64,000 nt of DNA from positions 21,936-85,935 of the forward strand of contig NZ_JAUTDN010000022.1 of assembly GCF_030646155.1 (NCBI RefSeq), written 5' to 3'. Under the pieces are notes generated by a model, which saw only the letters and a program-made list of their open reading frames with translations, made no database searches and had not been told where the DNA came from. This stretch comes from Conexibacter sp. CPCC 205762 (GTDB lineage Bacteria > Actinomycetota > Thermoleophilia > Solirubrobacterales > Solirubrobacteraceae). Below, piece by piece: positions 15,059 through 23,208 of this stretch (positions within the stretch are counted from its first letter, which is position 1; every line of letters begins with the position of its first letter). The translations under genes were made by a program, and so were the position numbers.

Positions 15059-15829
15059 CTACCGCGGCGGCATCCGCAGGGCGCCGTCGAGGCGGATCGT
15101 CTCGCCGTTGAGCATCGGGTTGTCGACGACGTGCTCGACGAGCGCGGCGAACTCGTCGGGGCGGCCGAGGCGGGAGGGGAAGGGGACGGCGCGGCCGAGC
15201 TCGTCGCGGGTCGCCTGCGGAAGACCGGCGAGCATCGGGGTCTCGAAGGTGCCGGGGGCGACCGCGCAGACGCGGACGCCGATTGCGGCGAGGTCGCGGG
15301 CGGCGGGGAGGGTCATGCCGGCGACGCCGGCCTTCGAGGCGGCGTAGGCGATCTGGCCGATCTGGCCGTCGAACGCGGCGATCGAGGCGGTGCTGACGAC
15401 CACGCCGCGCTCGCCGTCCTCGCCCGGCTCGTTGGCGGCCATCGCGGTGGCGGCGAGACGCAGCACGTTGAAGCTGCCGACGAGGTTGACCGCGATCACG
15501 CGCGCGAAGGCGTCGAGGTCGTGCGGGCCGTTGCGGCCGACGAGCTTCTGGCCGATCACGATCCCGGCGCAGTTGACCGCCGCGCGCAGCGGCGCCAGCT
15601 CGGTCGCCGCGGCGACCGCCGCCTGCACGTCCTCGCCGGAGGTGACGTCGGCGGCGACGAAGCGGGCCGCGGGGCCGGTCAGCGACGCCGCCAGCGCCTC
15701 GCCGCGCTGCTCGTCGAGGTCGACCAGCACGACCGCGGCGCCGCGCGCGTGCAGCCGCCGCGCGACCGCGGCGCCGAGGCCCGAGGCGGCGCCGGTGACG
15801 AGGACGGAGCAGCCGGCCAGCGCGGTCAT
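15059..15829 (-). CDS. SDR dehydrogenase, 3-hydroxyacyl-CoA dehydrogenase type II-like
   Basis: 256 residues. The NAD-binding motif TGAASGLG (12-19), the NCAG segment, Ser/Tyr/Lys catalytic residues (STASIAAF, then YAASKAG) and the tail ending [16 protein letters not shown] match the HSD10 branch of the short-chain dehydrogenases, which oxidises 3-hydroxyacyl-CoA with NAD. It is the last gene of the long minus-strand unit that begins with the ABC importer (24786) and would carry out the third beta-oxidation step. Its start overlaps a vestigial SDR fragment (ATGA). Confidence 0.87.
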   Translation of the reverse strand: MTALAGCSVLVTGAASGLGAAVARRLHARGAAVVLVDLDEQRGEALAASLTGPAARFVAADVTSGEDVQAAVAAATELAPLRAAVNCAGIVIGQKLVGRNGPHDLDAFARVIAVNLVGSFNVLRLAATAMAANEPGEDGERGVVVSTASIAAFDGQIGQIAYAASKAGVAGMTLPAARDLAAIGVRVCAVAPGTFETPMLAGLPQATRDELGRAVPFPSRLGRPDEFAALVEHVVDNPMLNGETIRLDGALRMPPR

Positions 15830-15945
15830 GGCGCCACCTCGCCGAGCGCCGCGCGGAGCGTCGAGCAGCCATTCAGCGCGACCGCCGCGCCGAGGCCAGA
15901 GGCGGCGCCGGTCACGAGCGCCGAGCAGCCCGCCAGCGTCGTCAC
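15826..15945 (-). pseudogene. Vestigial 39-residue SDR N-terminus (partial duplication)
   Basis: GTG start in a GTGA overlap with the upstream SDR stop; TGA stop in an ATGA overlap with the downstream SDR start. The first 22 residues ([20 protein letters not shown]...) repeat the N-terminus of the downstream SDR almost exactly at both DNA and protein level, and then change to [16 protein letters not shown]. It is the remnant of a tandem SDR duplication, or a rearrangement joint, that still keeps reading frame and translational coupling through the operon. Confidence 0.65.
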
Positions 15946-16850
15946 GCCGCCCCCACGCCGAGCGCGGCGCGGATCAGCGCGACCTCGCCGAGGCCGTCAG
16001 CCGGCACGACGTGGCCGTCGAGGTCGAGGATCGCGTCGAGCCGCTCCTCGATCGTCTCCGGCGTCGCGACCTCCGGGCCGACGTAGACGCCCGGCGTGAC
16101 GCCGACGAAGATCCGCCCGACGCGGCCGCCACCGGCCGTCAGCACGTGGTGGGTCAGCGTGCAGCGCTCCGACGCCAGGTACGCGACGACGGCCGCGACG
16201 TGCGCGGGGTCGAAGTGGTCGGCGATGTCGCCGAGCAGGTCCGCCGTCATCCGCGTCAGCGCCGTCGGCGAGATCGCGTTGGCGGTGATGCCGAAGCGCG
16301 CGCCCTCGACCGCGAGCACGTTCATCAGGCCGAGCAGGCCGGCCTTCGCGGCCGCGTAGTTTGCCTGGCCGAAGGTGCCGAAGAGGCCGGAGGAGGAGGT
16401 CGTCAGCACGATCCGCCCGTAGCCGGCGCCCTTCATCACCTTGAAGGCCGGCACGAGCACGTTGAAGGCGCCGTTCAGATGGACGTCGAGCACCGCCTGC
16501 ACGTCCTCCGGCGTCAGCTTCGCGAACGATCTGTCGCGCAGGATGCCGGCGTTGTGGACGACGACGTCGAGCCGGCCGAAGGCCGCGACCGCAGCCGCGA
16601 CGATCGCCTCGCCGCCCGCGGGCGTCGCGATCGACTCGGTCGACGCCAGCGCGCGGCCGCCGGCCGCCTCGATCTCCGCCACGACCGCCTCCGCGGCGCC
16701 TGAGGCGGCGCCGTCGCCGTGGACGCTCAGGCCGACGTCGTTGACGACGACCGTCGCGCCGCGCTCGGCCAGCAGCAGCGCGTGCGCCCGCCCGATCCCG
16801 CCGCCGGCGCCCGTCACGAGGACGACGCGGTCTCTGAAGTCGATGCTCAT
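15942..16850 (-). CDS. SDR dehydrogenase, HSD17B4-like
   Basis: 302 residues from the ATG at 16850 (ATGA overlap with the thiolase stop). The motifs [62 protein letters not shown] and the longer C-terminal part match the (3R)-hydroxyacyl-CoA dehydrogenase domain of bacterial MFE-2/HSD17B4-like proteins. These oxidise 3-hydroxyacyl-CoA esters, including those of steroid or branched side chains. It lies between the thiolase and a second SDR in the same unit. Confidence 0.87.
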   Translation of the reverse strand: MSIDFRDRVVLVTGAGGGIGRAHALLLAERGATVVVNDVGLSVHGDGAASGAAEAVVAEIEAAGGRALASTESIATPAGGEAIVAAAVAAFGRLDVVVHNAGILRDRSFAKLTPEDVQAVLDVHLNGAFNVLVPAFKVMKGAGYGRIVLTTSSSGLFGTFGQANYAAAKAGLLGLMNVLAVEGARFGITANAISPTALTRMTADLLGDIADHFDPAHVAAVVAYLASERCTLTHHVLTAGGGRVGRIFVGVTPGVYVGPEVATPETIEERLDAILDLDGHVVPADGLGEVALIRAALGVGAA

Positions 16851-18037
16851 GCGGGTTCCTCCGTCCCGACGATCGCCATGAAGGCGACGCACGCCCCTGG
16901 CTGCCCGCCGAGGTTCTGCGCCACCGCAAGTCTCACCTCCGGCAGCTGCCGCTCGCCGGCCTCGCCGCGCAGCTGCGTGAAGCACTCGAACAGCATCCGC
17001 AGGCCGGTCGCCCCGATCGGGTGGCCGAACGACTTCAGCCCGCCGTCGGGGTTGACGGCGACGGCGCCGTCGCGGTCGAAGGCGCCGTCGAGCACGTCTC
17101 TCCAGCCCTCGCCGCGCGCGGAGAAGCCGAGGTCCTCCATCAGCACCAGCTCGGTCGGCGTGAAGCAGTCGTGCACCTCCGCCAGCGCGATCTCGCTGCG
17201 CGGGTCGGTCACGCCGGCCTGGCGGTAGGCCTCCTGCGCGGAGGCGACGACCTCGGGGAAGGTCGTGAAGTCGTAGCCCTCCGCGGCGGTCCCCTCGCCG
17301 GCCCCGGAGACGAAGCCCATCCCCTTCAGATAGACCGGTCTGTCGGTGTACAGGTGCGCGTCCTCGGCGCGCACGATCAGCGCGGCGGCGGCGCCGTCGG
17401 CGACGCCGGAGCAGTCCATCACGCCGAGCGGCCCGGCGATCTTCATCGCGCCGCTGATCGCCGCTCTCGGAACCTCCTTGCGGAACTGCGCGCGCGCGTT
17501 GAGCGCGCCGTTGCGGTGGTTCTTCCAGGCGATGTGCGTGAGCGTCTCGCGCAGCTGCTCCTCGCCGACGCCGTAGCGGTCGGCGTAGGCCGGCGCGAGC
17601 AGCGAGAAGGCGCCCGGCGCGGTCCACTCGACGTCGGTGCCGTCGCTCGGCGGCCAGGTCGCGGTCAGGCCCGAGAACGACGAGTCCTTCAGCTTCTCGA
17701 CGCCGGTCGCCATCACGACGTCGTAGGCGCCGGAGGCGACCGCGAAGCAGGCGTTGCGGAACGCCTCCGAGCCGGTCGCGCAGAAGTTCTCGACGCGCGT
17801 CACCGGCTTGCCGGTCATCCGCAGCGGCTTCGACAGCGTCATCCCCGACATGCCGGAGCCCTGCGTGCCGACCCAGTAGGCGTCGACGTCCGCTCTGGCG
17901 ATCGCCGGCACGCTCGCCAGGCACTCCTGCACGGCGTCGACGATCAGGTCGTCGGCCGACCTGTCCCAGTGGTCGCGGAACGGGGTGCAGCCCATCCCGA
18001 CGATCGCGACGCGGTCGCTCAGTCCTCTGCTCGCCAT
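16847..18037 (-). CDS. SCP2-type thiolase/acetyl-CoA acetyltransferase-like
   Basis: 396 residues, normal for the family. The nucleophile Cys86 (NFCATGSEA), His339 (GHPIGATG) and Cys383 (GGQPGACVAF) are all present, with EVHDCFTPTELVLMEDLGF typical of the SCP-x/lipid-transfer thiolase branch. Such proteins cleave 3-ketoacyl-CoA or, in steroid side-chain pathways, act as retro-aldolases with an OB-fold (DUF35) partner. A DUF35-containing protein is encoded one base upstream (18039-19430), which supports a working pair. Confidence 0.9.
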   Translation of the reverse strand: MASRGLSDRVAIVGMGCTPFRDHWDRSADDLIVDAVQECLASVPAIARADVDAYWVGTQGSGMSGMTLSKPLRMTGKPVTRVENFCATGSEAFRNACFAVASGAYDVVMATGVEKLKDSSFSGLTATWPPSDGTDVEWTAPGAFSLLAPAYADRYGVGEEQLRETLTHIAWKNHRNGALNARAQFRKEVPRAAISGAMKIAGPLGVMDCSGVADGAAAALIVRAEDAHLYTDRPVYLKGMGFVSGAGEGTAAEGYDFTTFPEVVASAQEAYRQAGVTDPRSEIALAEVHDCFTPTELVLMEDLGFSARGEGWRDVLDGAFDRDGAVAVNPDGGLKSFGHPIGATGLRMLFECFTQLRGEAGERQLPEVRLAVAQNLGGQPGACVAFMAIVGTEEPA

Positions 18038-18038
18038 C

Positions 18039-19430
18039 TCACGCCGCCTCCGGCCGTGCTTTCCAGAAGTAGTTGTGGATCCCGTCCGTGCTCGACAGCC
18101 GCCGGAACGACGGCAGCAGCACGTCGCCGACCCTGATCCCCGCGGCCGGCGCGTCGGTCACCTGGACGCTGCGGCGGCCGCCGCCCTCGACGTCCACGAT
18201 CGCGAGGATCAGCGGCGGCGCGGGCGTCGGCGTCAGGTGGTCGACGGTGAAGGAGACGACCCGCGCCGGCTTGTCGCGCAGCGACACCGGCTCATGCGCG
18301 TCGATCGCGCCGCAGGCGGCGCAGGCGCGGCCGGGCGGCGTCGTGACCGCGCCGCAGGCGCTGCAGCGCGCGGCGACGAGGCCGAACTTCCAGTCGCGCG
18401 TGCGCAGCGCCGGCGGCGCGGCCGGCGGCGCCGGGTCGGGCCGCTTCGCGCCGCTGATCTCGAGCAGCCCGCGCCAGCGCAGGAAGCGGTCGTAGGTGAC
18501 GTAGGCGAGCGCCTGCGCCTGCTCGCGCGCGGACGGCCCGCGCCGGCCGGCGCCGGCGGGAACGTCCGCCCGCACGACGAAGGCGTCGGCGCCGTCGGCG
18601 GCCGACAGCGCGAGGATCGTCTCGCCGGCGCCGGCGCGGTCGAGCGCGTCGGCGAGCAGCAGCCCGAGGTGGGCGGCGCCGCTGGTGCCGGTGAGGCGCT
18701 CCAGCGCGGCGTCCTCGCCGTCGCCGCCGAGCGCCTTGCGCGCCGCCGCCGCGGCGCGCGGGTTGGCGCAGGCGACGACGACGTGGTCGGGCCGCTCGAT
18801 GCCGGCCCGCTCCAGCGCCGCGACCGCCGCGGCGCTCGCGGCGGCGCCGAGCACGCCGGCCGAGAAGCGCTCGTCCCAGACGGTCGGGTGGGCCTCGCCG
18901 GGCGCCCGCCAGCGCTCCATCAGCTCCTCGGTCGCGGCGACGTGGGCGAGCACGCTCGCGACGACCGGCCGCCCCGCGCGAGCCGGGACGAAGGCGACCG
19001 CGGCGTCGCCGTGGGCCAGCTCGTCGGGGACGCCGGGAGCCGCGGTGCGCAGGTCGGCGGCGACGACCGCGCCGCCGCCGCGCAGCGCCAGCGCCAGCGC
19101 GCTCGCGCCCGCGCGCAGGCCGACGAGGTCGGCGGCGGCGACGGTCGCCGGCAGCTCCAGCGCGGCGTGGACGGTCGCGGCCGAGCCCTTGTCGAGGTAC
19201 GGCGGCTGCGACGTCGCCAGCAGCAGCGAGGCGGCGCCGGCGATCTCGTCGGCGAGCGGCAGCGCGGCGGCGACCGCGAGCGTGACGGCGTCCTCGTCGG
19301 GGGCGGCGACCGTGCGCGCCTGCCGGCCGGGTCTGCCGGCGTCGCCGAAGGCGGTCGTCGCGAGGCCGTGGCGGGGCAGGTGGACGGCGTAGGCGCCGAT
19401 CGCGCCGAGAGGCGAGGGGTCAGACGGCAA
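18039..19430 (-). CDS. HMG-CoA synthase-like domain fused to Zn-ribbon/OB-fold (DUF35)
   Basis: 463 residues. The N-terminal part (about 1-330) has the thiolase-like fold of 3-hydroxy-3-methylglutaryl-CoA synthase relatives. The C-terminal part has a rubredoxin-like zinc ribbon (Cys356, 359, 370, 373) and an OB-fold ending in FWKARPEAA. Where HMG-CoA synthase has its NACYGG nucleophile, this protein reads VGLRAGASAL, so the catalytic cysteine seems missing and the first half may be structural or bind acyl-CoA. DUF35 proteins form complexes with thiolases; the next gene is an SCP2-type thiolase. Confidence 0.78.
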   Translation of the reverse strand: MPSDPSPLGAIGAYAVHLPRHGLATTAFGDAGRPGRQARTVAAPDEDAVTLAVAAALPLADEIAGAASLLLATSQPPYLDKGSAATVHAALELPATVAAADLVGLRAGASALALALRGGGAVVAADLRTAAPGVPDELAHGDAAVAFVPARAGRPVVASVLAHVAATEELMERWRAPGEAHPTVWDERFSAGVLGAAASAAAVAALERAGIERPDHVVVACANPRAAAAARKALGGDGEDAALERLTGTSGAAHLGLLLADALDRAGAGETILALSAADGADAFVVRADVPAGAGRRGPSAREQAQALAYVTYDRFLRWRGLLEISGAKRPDPAPPAAPPALRTRDWKFGLVAARCSACGAVTTPPGRACAACGAIDAHEPVSLRDKPARVVSFTVDHLTPTPAPPLILAIVDVEGGGRRSVQVTDAPAAGIRVGDVLLPSFRRLSSTDGIHNYFWKARPEAA

Positions 19431-19461
19431 GGCAGGTCCTCCGGTCGGGCGGTCGGGCGTC

Positions 19462-20517
19462 TCAGCGGTCGGCGGCGGAGCCGCTCGCGGCCTGGGCCGG
19501 AGCCGGCGCCGGCGCGGCGGCGAGCGGGTGGATGCAGCGGTAACCGTCGCGCGTGCCGGCGGCGCCGCTCCAGGGAATCGGGGCGCTGCGGCAGTCGTCG
19601 TCGGCGCGCGGGCAGCGGCCGGCGAAGCGGCAGCCGCTGAAGGCGGTCGTGACGCGCGGCGCCGAGCCGTCGATCCCGCGGATCGGCCCGTCGGCGCTCC
19701 AGCTGGGGACCGCCGCCAGCAGGCCGGCGCTGTAGGGGTGGCGGGGCGCGAGCAGCACGCGCCGGGTCGGGCCGACCTCGGCCGCCTGCCCGCCGTACAT
19801 CACGACGATCCGGTCGCAGAGGTCGGCCGCCAGCAGCAGGTCGTGGGTGACGAACACGAGCGCGACGCCCAGCTCGGCGACGAGGTCGCGGAAGAGCGCG
19901 ACGACCTCAGCCTGCGTCGTCACGTCGAGCGCCGTCGTGCACTCGTCGGCGAGCACGATCTGCGGCTCGCTGACGACCGCCAGCGCGATCGCGACGCGCT
20001 GGCGCTGGCCGCCGGAGAGCTGGTGCGGGTAGGAGCCGAGGACCCGCTCCGGGTCGTCGATCTGCATCCGCCGCAGGACCGTCCGCATCTTCTCCGCGGC
20101 CTCGGCCTTCGACAGCTGCGGCTTGTGCGCCTTCAGCACCTCGCGCAGCTGCGAGCGGACCTTCAGGACCGGGTTGAGCGAGCGCGAGGCGTCCTGGAAG
20201 ACGGTCCCGATGCGGGCGCCGCGGACGGCCTCGGTGCGGTCGACGCCGGGCGCGAGCACCTGCTCGCCGCCGACCGCGACCGCGCCGGCGGTGACCGTCA
20301 CGTTCTTGTCGAGCAGGCCGATCAGCGTCCGCACGAGCGTCGTCTTGCCGGAGCCCGACTCGCCGACGACGCCGACGATCTCGCCGGGGCGCAGGTCGAG
20401 GTCGAGGCCGTCGACGAGCAGCAGCGTGTCGTCGGCCAGGCGCGCCTCGACGCGCAGGTCGTCGATCCGCAGCGCCGGCTCGGCCGCGGCCGTCTGGGGA
20501 GCAGCGGTGGCGGTCAT
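19462..20517 (-). CDS. Opp-type ABC transporter ATPase (OppD-like)
   Basis: 351 residues from the ATG at 20517 (ATGA overlap with the permease stop). Walker A GESGSGKT (52-59), signature LSGGQRQR, Walker B IVLADECTTALD and the H-loop VTHD are intact. The C-terminal extension with CRFAGRCPRADDDC (four cysteines) is the oligopeptide/dipeptide ABC C-terminal region. It powers import with the second ATPase, two permeases and the lipoprotein upstream. The set is in order SBP-F-B-C-D on the minus strand and is followed by thiolase and SDR genes, which suggests that the imported compound feeds that pathway. Confidence 0.92.
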   Translation of the reverse strand: MTATAAPQTAAAEPALRIDDLRVEARLADDTLLLVDGLDLDLRPGEIVGVVGESGSGKTTLVRTLIGLLDKNVTVTAGAVAVGGEQVLAPGVDRTEAVRGARIGTVFQDASRSLNPVLKVRSQLREVLKAHKPQLSKAEAAEKMRTVLRRMQIDDPERVLGSYPHQLSGGQRQRVAIALAVVSEPQIVLADECTTALDVTTQAEVVALFRDLVAELGVALVFVTHDLLLAADLCDRIVVMYGGQAAEVGPTRRVLLAPRHPYSAGLLAAVPSWSADGPIRGIDGSAPRVTTAFSGCRFAGRCPRADDDCRSAPIPWSGAAGTRDGYRCIHPLAAAPAPAPAQAASGSAADR

Positions 20518-21431
20518 CAGAACTTCCGCTTCTTCGGGTCGTAGTGGCTCAGCAGCGCGTCGCCGAGCAGGTTGACGAGCAGCACGACGACGGTGATCGC
20601 GAGACCCGCGAACGTCGAGATCCACCACGCCTGCGTCAGCACCTCTCTGCCGGAGGCGAGGATCTGGCCCCACGAGATGTCGGGCGGCTGGATCCCGAGG
20701 TTGAGGAAGCTGAGCGCCGACTCGACCAGGATCGCGGTGCCGACCTGCAGCGTCGCCAGCACGACGATCACGCCGGTCAGGTTCGGCAGCACGTGGCGCA
20801 GCACGATCCGCGCGCTGGAGGCGCCCGCGGCGCGCAGTCCGAGCACGAACTGCCGCTCGCGCAGCGCCATCGTCTCGGCCCGCACGACGCGCGCGCACGG
20901 CGCCCAGCCGGTCAGCGCCAGCACGACGATCAGGACGCCGAGCGAGCTGCCGCGGTTGGCGATGATCGCGAGCGCGATCAGCACGAACGGGAGCGCCAGC
21001 TGCGCCTCGATGAAGCGCGAGACGACGGTGTCGACCCAGCCGCGCTTGTAGCCCGCGAGCAGGCCGATCAAGGTGCCGGGAACGATCGCGACGACCGTGC
21101 CGACGAGGCCGATCAGCAGCGTCAGCCGGCCGCCGGTGACCAGCCGCGACAGCAGGTCGCGGCCGAGCTTGTCGGTGCCGAGCGGGTGGGACATGGAGCC
21201 GCCGTCGAGGAAGAACGGCGGCAGCAGCGTCTGGTCGAGGTGCTGTCTGTGCGGGTCGGGCAGCACGCCCAGCAGCGGCACGACGATCACGACCAGCGCG
21301 ACGAAGGCGAGCGGCAGGGACAGCCACAGCACCGCGCGCGAGCGGCGGATGCGACGCGCCGTCGCGGCCGACGGCGCGATCGCCGGGGTGACGGCGGCCA
21401 GCTCGGTCGCGGTCGATTCGGTGGCGGACAT
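20517..21431 (-). CDS. Opp-type ABC transporter permease (OppC-like)
   Basis: 304 residues, six membrane segments. An N-terminal Arg-rich stretch precedes helix 1; the PHPLGTDKLGRDLLSRLVTGG-like segment and the cytoplasmic EAA loop (RAAGASSARIVLRHVLPN) are those of dipeptide/oligopeptide permease C subunits. It starts 16 bp after the partner permease's stop. Confidence 0.92.
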   Translation of the reverse strand: MSATESTATELAAVTPAIAPSAATARRIRRSRAVLWLSLPLAFVALVVIVVPLLGVLPDPHRQHLDQTLLPPFFLDGGSMSHPLGTDKLGRDLLSRLVTGGRLTLLIGLVGTVVAIVPGTLIGLLAGYKRGWVDTVVSRFIEAQLALPFVLIALAIIANRGSSLGVLIVVLALTGWAPCARVVRAETMALRERQFVLGLRAAGASSARIVLRHVLPNLTGVIVVLATLQVGTAILVESALSFLNLGIQPPDISWGQILASGREVLTQAWWISTFAGLAITVVVLLVNLLGDALLSHYDPKKRKF

Positions 21432-21446
21432 CGGTTTCGCCCTCTC

Positions 21447-22370
21447 TCAGCGCAGGCGCGGGTCGACGACGACGTAGAGCAGGTCGACGAGCAGGTTGAG
21501 CACGACGAAGGCGACGGCGCCGACGATCACGACCGCCTGCGCGAGCGTGTAGTCGCGGAACTGGACCGCCTCCAGCGCGAGCGTCCCGAGCCCCGGCCAC
21601 GAGTAGACGTACTCGACCGCGACCGCGCCCGACAGCAGCACGCCCGTCTGCAGCGCGGTGACGGTCAGCACCGGCAGCGCCGCGTTGCGCAGCGCGTGCA
21701 GGCCGACGATCCGCCGCGTGCTCAGGCCGCGCGCCCGCGCCGCGTCGATGTAGGGCTCGGCGAGCACCTCGGCCATCGAGGCGCGCGTCAGCCGCGCGAT
21801 GTGCGCGAGCGGCAGCAGCGACAGCGTGATCGCCGGCAGGATCAGGTGGTCGAGCCCGCCCGACTGGCCTGACGGAAGCAATCTCAGCTGCACCGCGAAG
21901 ATCAGGATCAGCATCAGCCCGAGCCAGAAGACCGGCACCGACTGGCCCAGCAGCGCGACGGTCGAGGCGGCGCGGTCCCACCACGTCCCCTCCTTCACCG
22001 CCGCCAGCGTCCCCAGCGGTACGCCGATCAGGATCGCCAGCACGATCGCGGCGACGAGCAGTTGCAGCGACTGCGGCAGGCGCGAGGAGATCAGCTCGGA
22101 GTTGGAGCGGAAGTACTGCAGCGAGTCGCCCAGCTCGCCGCGGACGGTGTCGCCGAGGTAGGTGACGTACTGCTCGGCGATCGGCTTGTCGAGCCCGAGG
22201 TCGGCGCGCATCGCGTCGATCTGCTCGCGCTGCGCGAGCGGGCCGAGGATGTTGTAGACGGGGTCGCCGGAGAGGTGCCCGAGCGCGAACGCGGCCGTCA
22301 GCGCGAGCAGCAGCGTGACGAGCGCCGCGCCGATCTTGCGGGCGCCGAAGCTGGCGAGCGAGCTGCTCAT
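21447..22370 (-). CDS. Opp-type ABC transporter permease (OppB-like)
   Basis: 307 residues with six membrane segments. The N-terminal FGARKIGAALVTLLLALTAAF, the LGLDKPIAEQYVTYL block and the EAA loop (RARGLSTRRIVGLHALRN) are characteristic of DppB/OppB subunits. The start overlaps the ATPase upstream by four bases. Confidence 0.92.
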   Translation of the reverse strand: MSSSLASFGARKIGAALVTLLLALTAAFALGHLSGDPVYNILGPLAQREQIDAMRADLGLDKPIAEQYVTYLGDTVRGELGDSLQYFRSNSELISSRLPQSLQLLVAAIVLAILIGVPLGTLAAVKEGTWWDRAASTVALLGQSVPVFWLGLMLILIFAVQLRLLPSGQSGGLDHLILPAITLSLLPLAHIARLTRASMAEVLAEPYIDAARARGLSTRRIVGLHALRNAALPVLTVTALQTGVLLSGAVAVEYVYSWPGLGTLALEAVQFRDYTLAQAVVIVGAVAFVVLNLLVDLLYVVVDPRLR

Positions 22371-23206
22371 GCGGCCACCTGCGCGGTCCGCAGCGTGCGG
22401 CCGGGGACGGCCGCGATCAGCTGGCGGGTGTAGGGCTCCTGCGGCGCGTCGAGCACCGCCTGCGTCGCGCCCTGCTCGATCACTCTGCCGCGCCGCATCA
22501 CGTAGACGCGGTCGGAGATCCGCCGCACGACCGAGAGGTCGTGGCTGATGAAGAGGATCGCGACGCCGGTGCTCTCGCGCAGCTCCAGCAGCAGCCGCAG
22601 CACCTCCGCCTGGACGGAGACGTCGAGGCCGGAGGTCGGCTCGTCGGCGACGAGCACGCGCGGCCGCATCAGCAGCGCGCGGGCGATGCAGACGCGCTGC
22701 GCCTGCCCGCCCGAGAGCTGGTGCGGATAGCGGTCGAGCAGGTCGGGCGACAGCCGCACCTGCGCGAGCAGGCCCGCGTCGTCGATCCAGCTCGTCCGCT
22801 GCGGCTGCAGACCGCGCAGCTCCTTGAAGCCGGCCTTGACGCTCTGGCGCGGGTCGAGCGAGCCGTGCGGGTCCTGGAAGATCACCTGCACCTCCGGGCG
22901 CAGCGCGCGGATCTGCCGCTGGCTCAGCCGCGCCAGGTCGTGGCCGAGCAGCTCGACCATCCCCGACGTGTGCGCGCCGAGGGCGGTCAGCGCCATCGCC
23001 AGCGTCGTCTTGCCGGAGCCCGACTCGCCGACGACGCTGACGACCTCGCCGGCGTCGAGGTGGAGCGAGACGCCGTCGACGGCGGCGAAGCGCTCGCCGC
23101 GCCCGCCGCCGCGGCGCTGGTGGACGACCGTCAGGTCGCTGACGCCGACGATCCGCTCGCGGCTCGCAGCCGTCACGGCCGCGCTGGTGTCGGCGTCGCG
23201 GCCCAT
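22367..23206 (-). CDS. Opp-type ABC transporter ATPase (OppF-like)
   Basis: 279 residues from the ATG at 23206, two bases after the SBP stop. Walker A GESGSGKT (about 60-67), FQDPHGSLDPRQSV Q-loop, LSGGQAQRVCIARALL signature, ADEPTSGLD Walker B and FISHDLSVV H-loop are intact. The C-terminal extension is short and lacks the cysteine cluster found in the OppD-like partner. The two ATPases probably form the heterodimer of the importer. Confidence 0.92.
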   Translation of the reverse strand: MGRDADTSAAVTAASRERIVGVSDLTVVHQRRGGGRGERFAAVDGVSLHLDAGEVVSVVGESGSGKTTLAMALTALGAHTSGMVELLGHDLARLSQRQIRALRPEVQVIFQDPHGSLDPRQSVKAGFKELRGLQPQRTSWIDDAGLLAQVRLSPDLLDRYPHQLSGGQAQRVCIARALLMRPRVLVADEPTSGLDVSVQAEVLRLLLELRESTGVAILFISHDLSVVRRISDRVYVMRRGRVIEQGATQAVLDAPQEPYTRQLIAAVPGRTLRTAQVAA

Positions 23207-23208
23207 CG

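Noticed and set aside
13422..15872. An 816-codon open frame on the minus strand
   Set aside because: Arg/Pro-rich shadow of the AbiEii-like gene, the small membrane protein and the SDR in another frame; no domain seen.
19462..21984. An 840-codon frame joining OppD to upstream sequence
   Set aside because: Only the part from 20517 is OppD; the extension is an out-of-frame reading of the two permeases. A permease-ATPase fusion is not supported.
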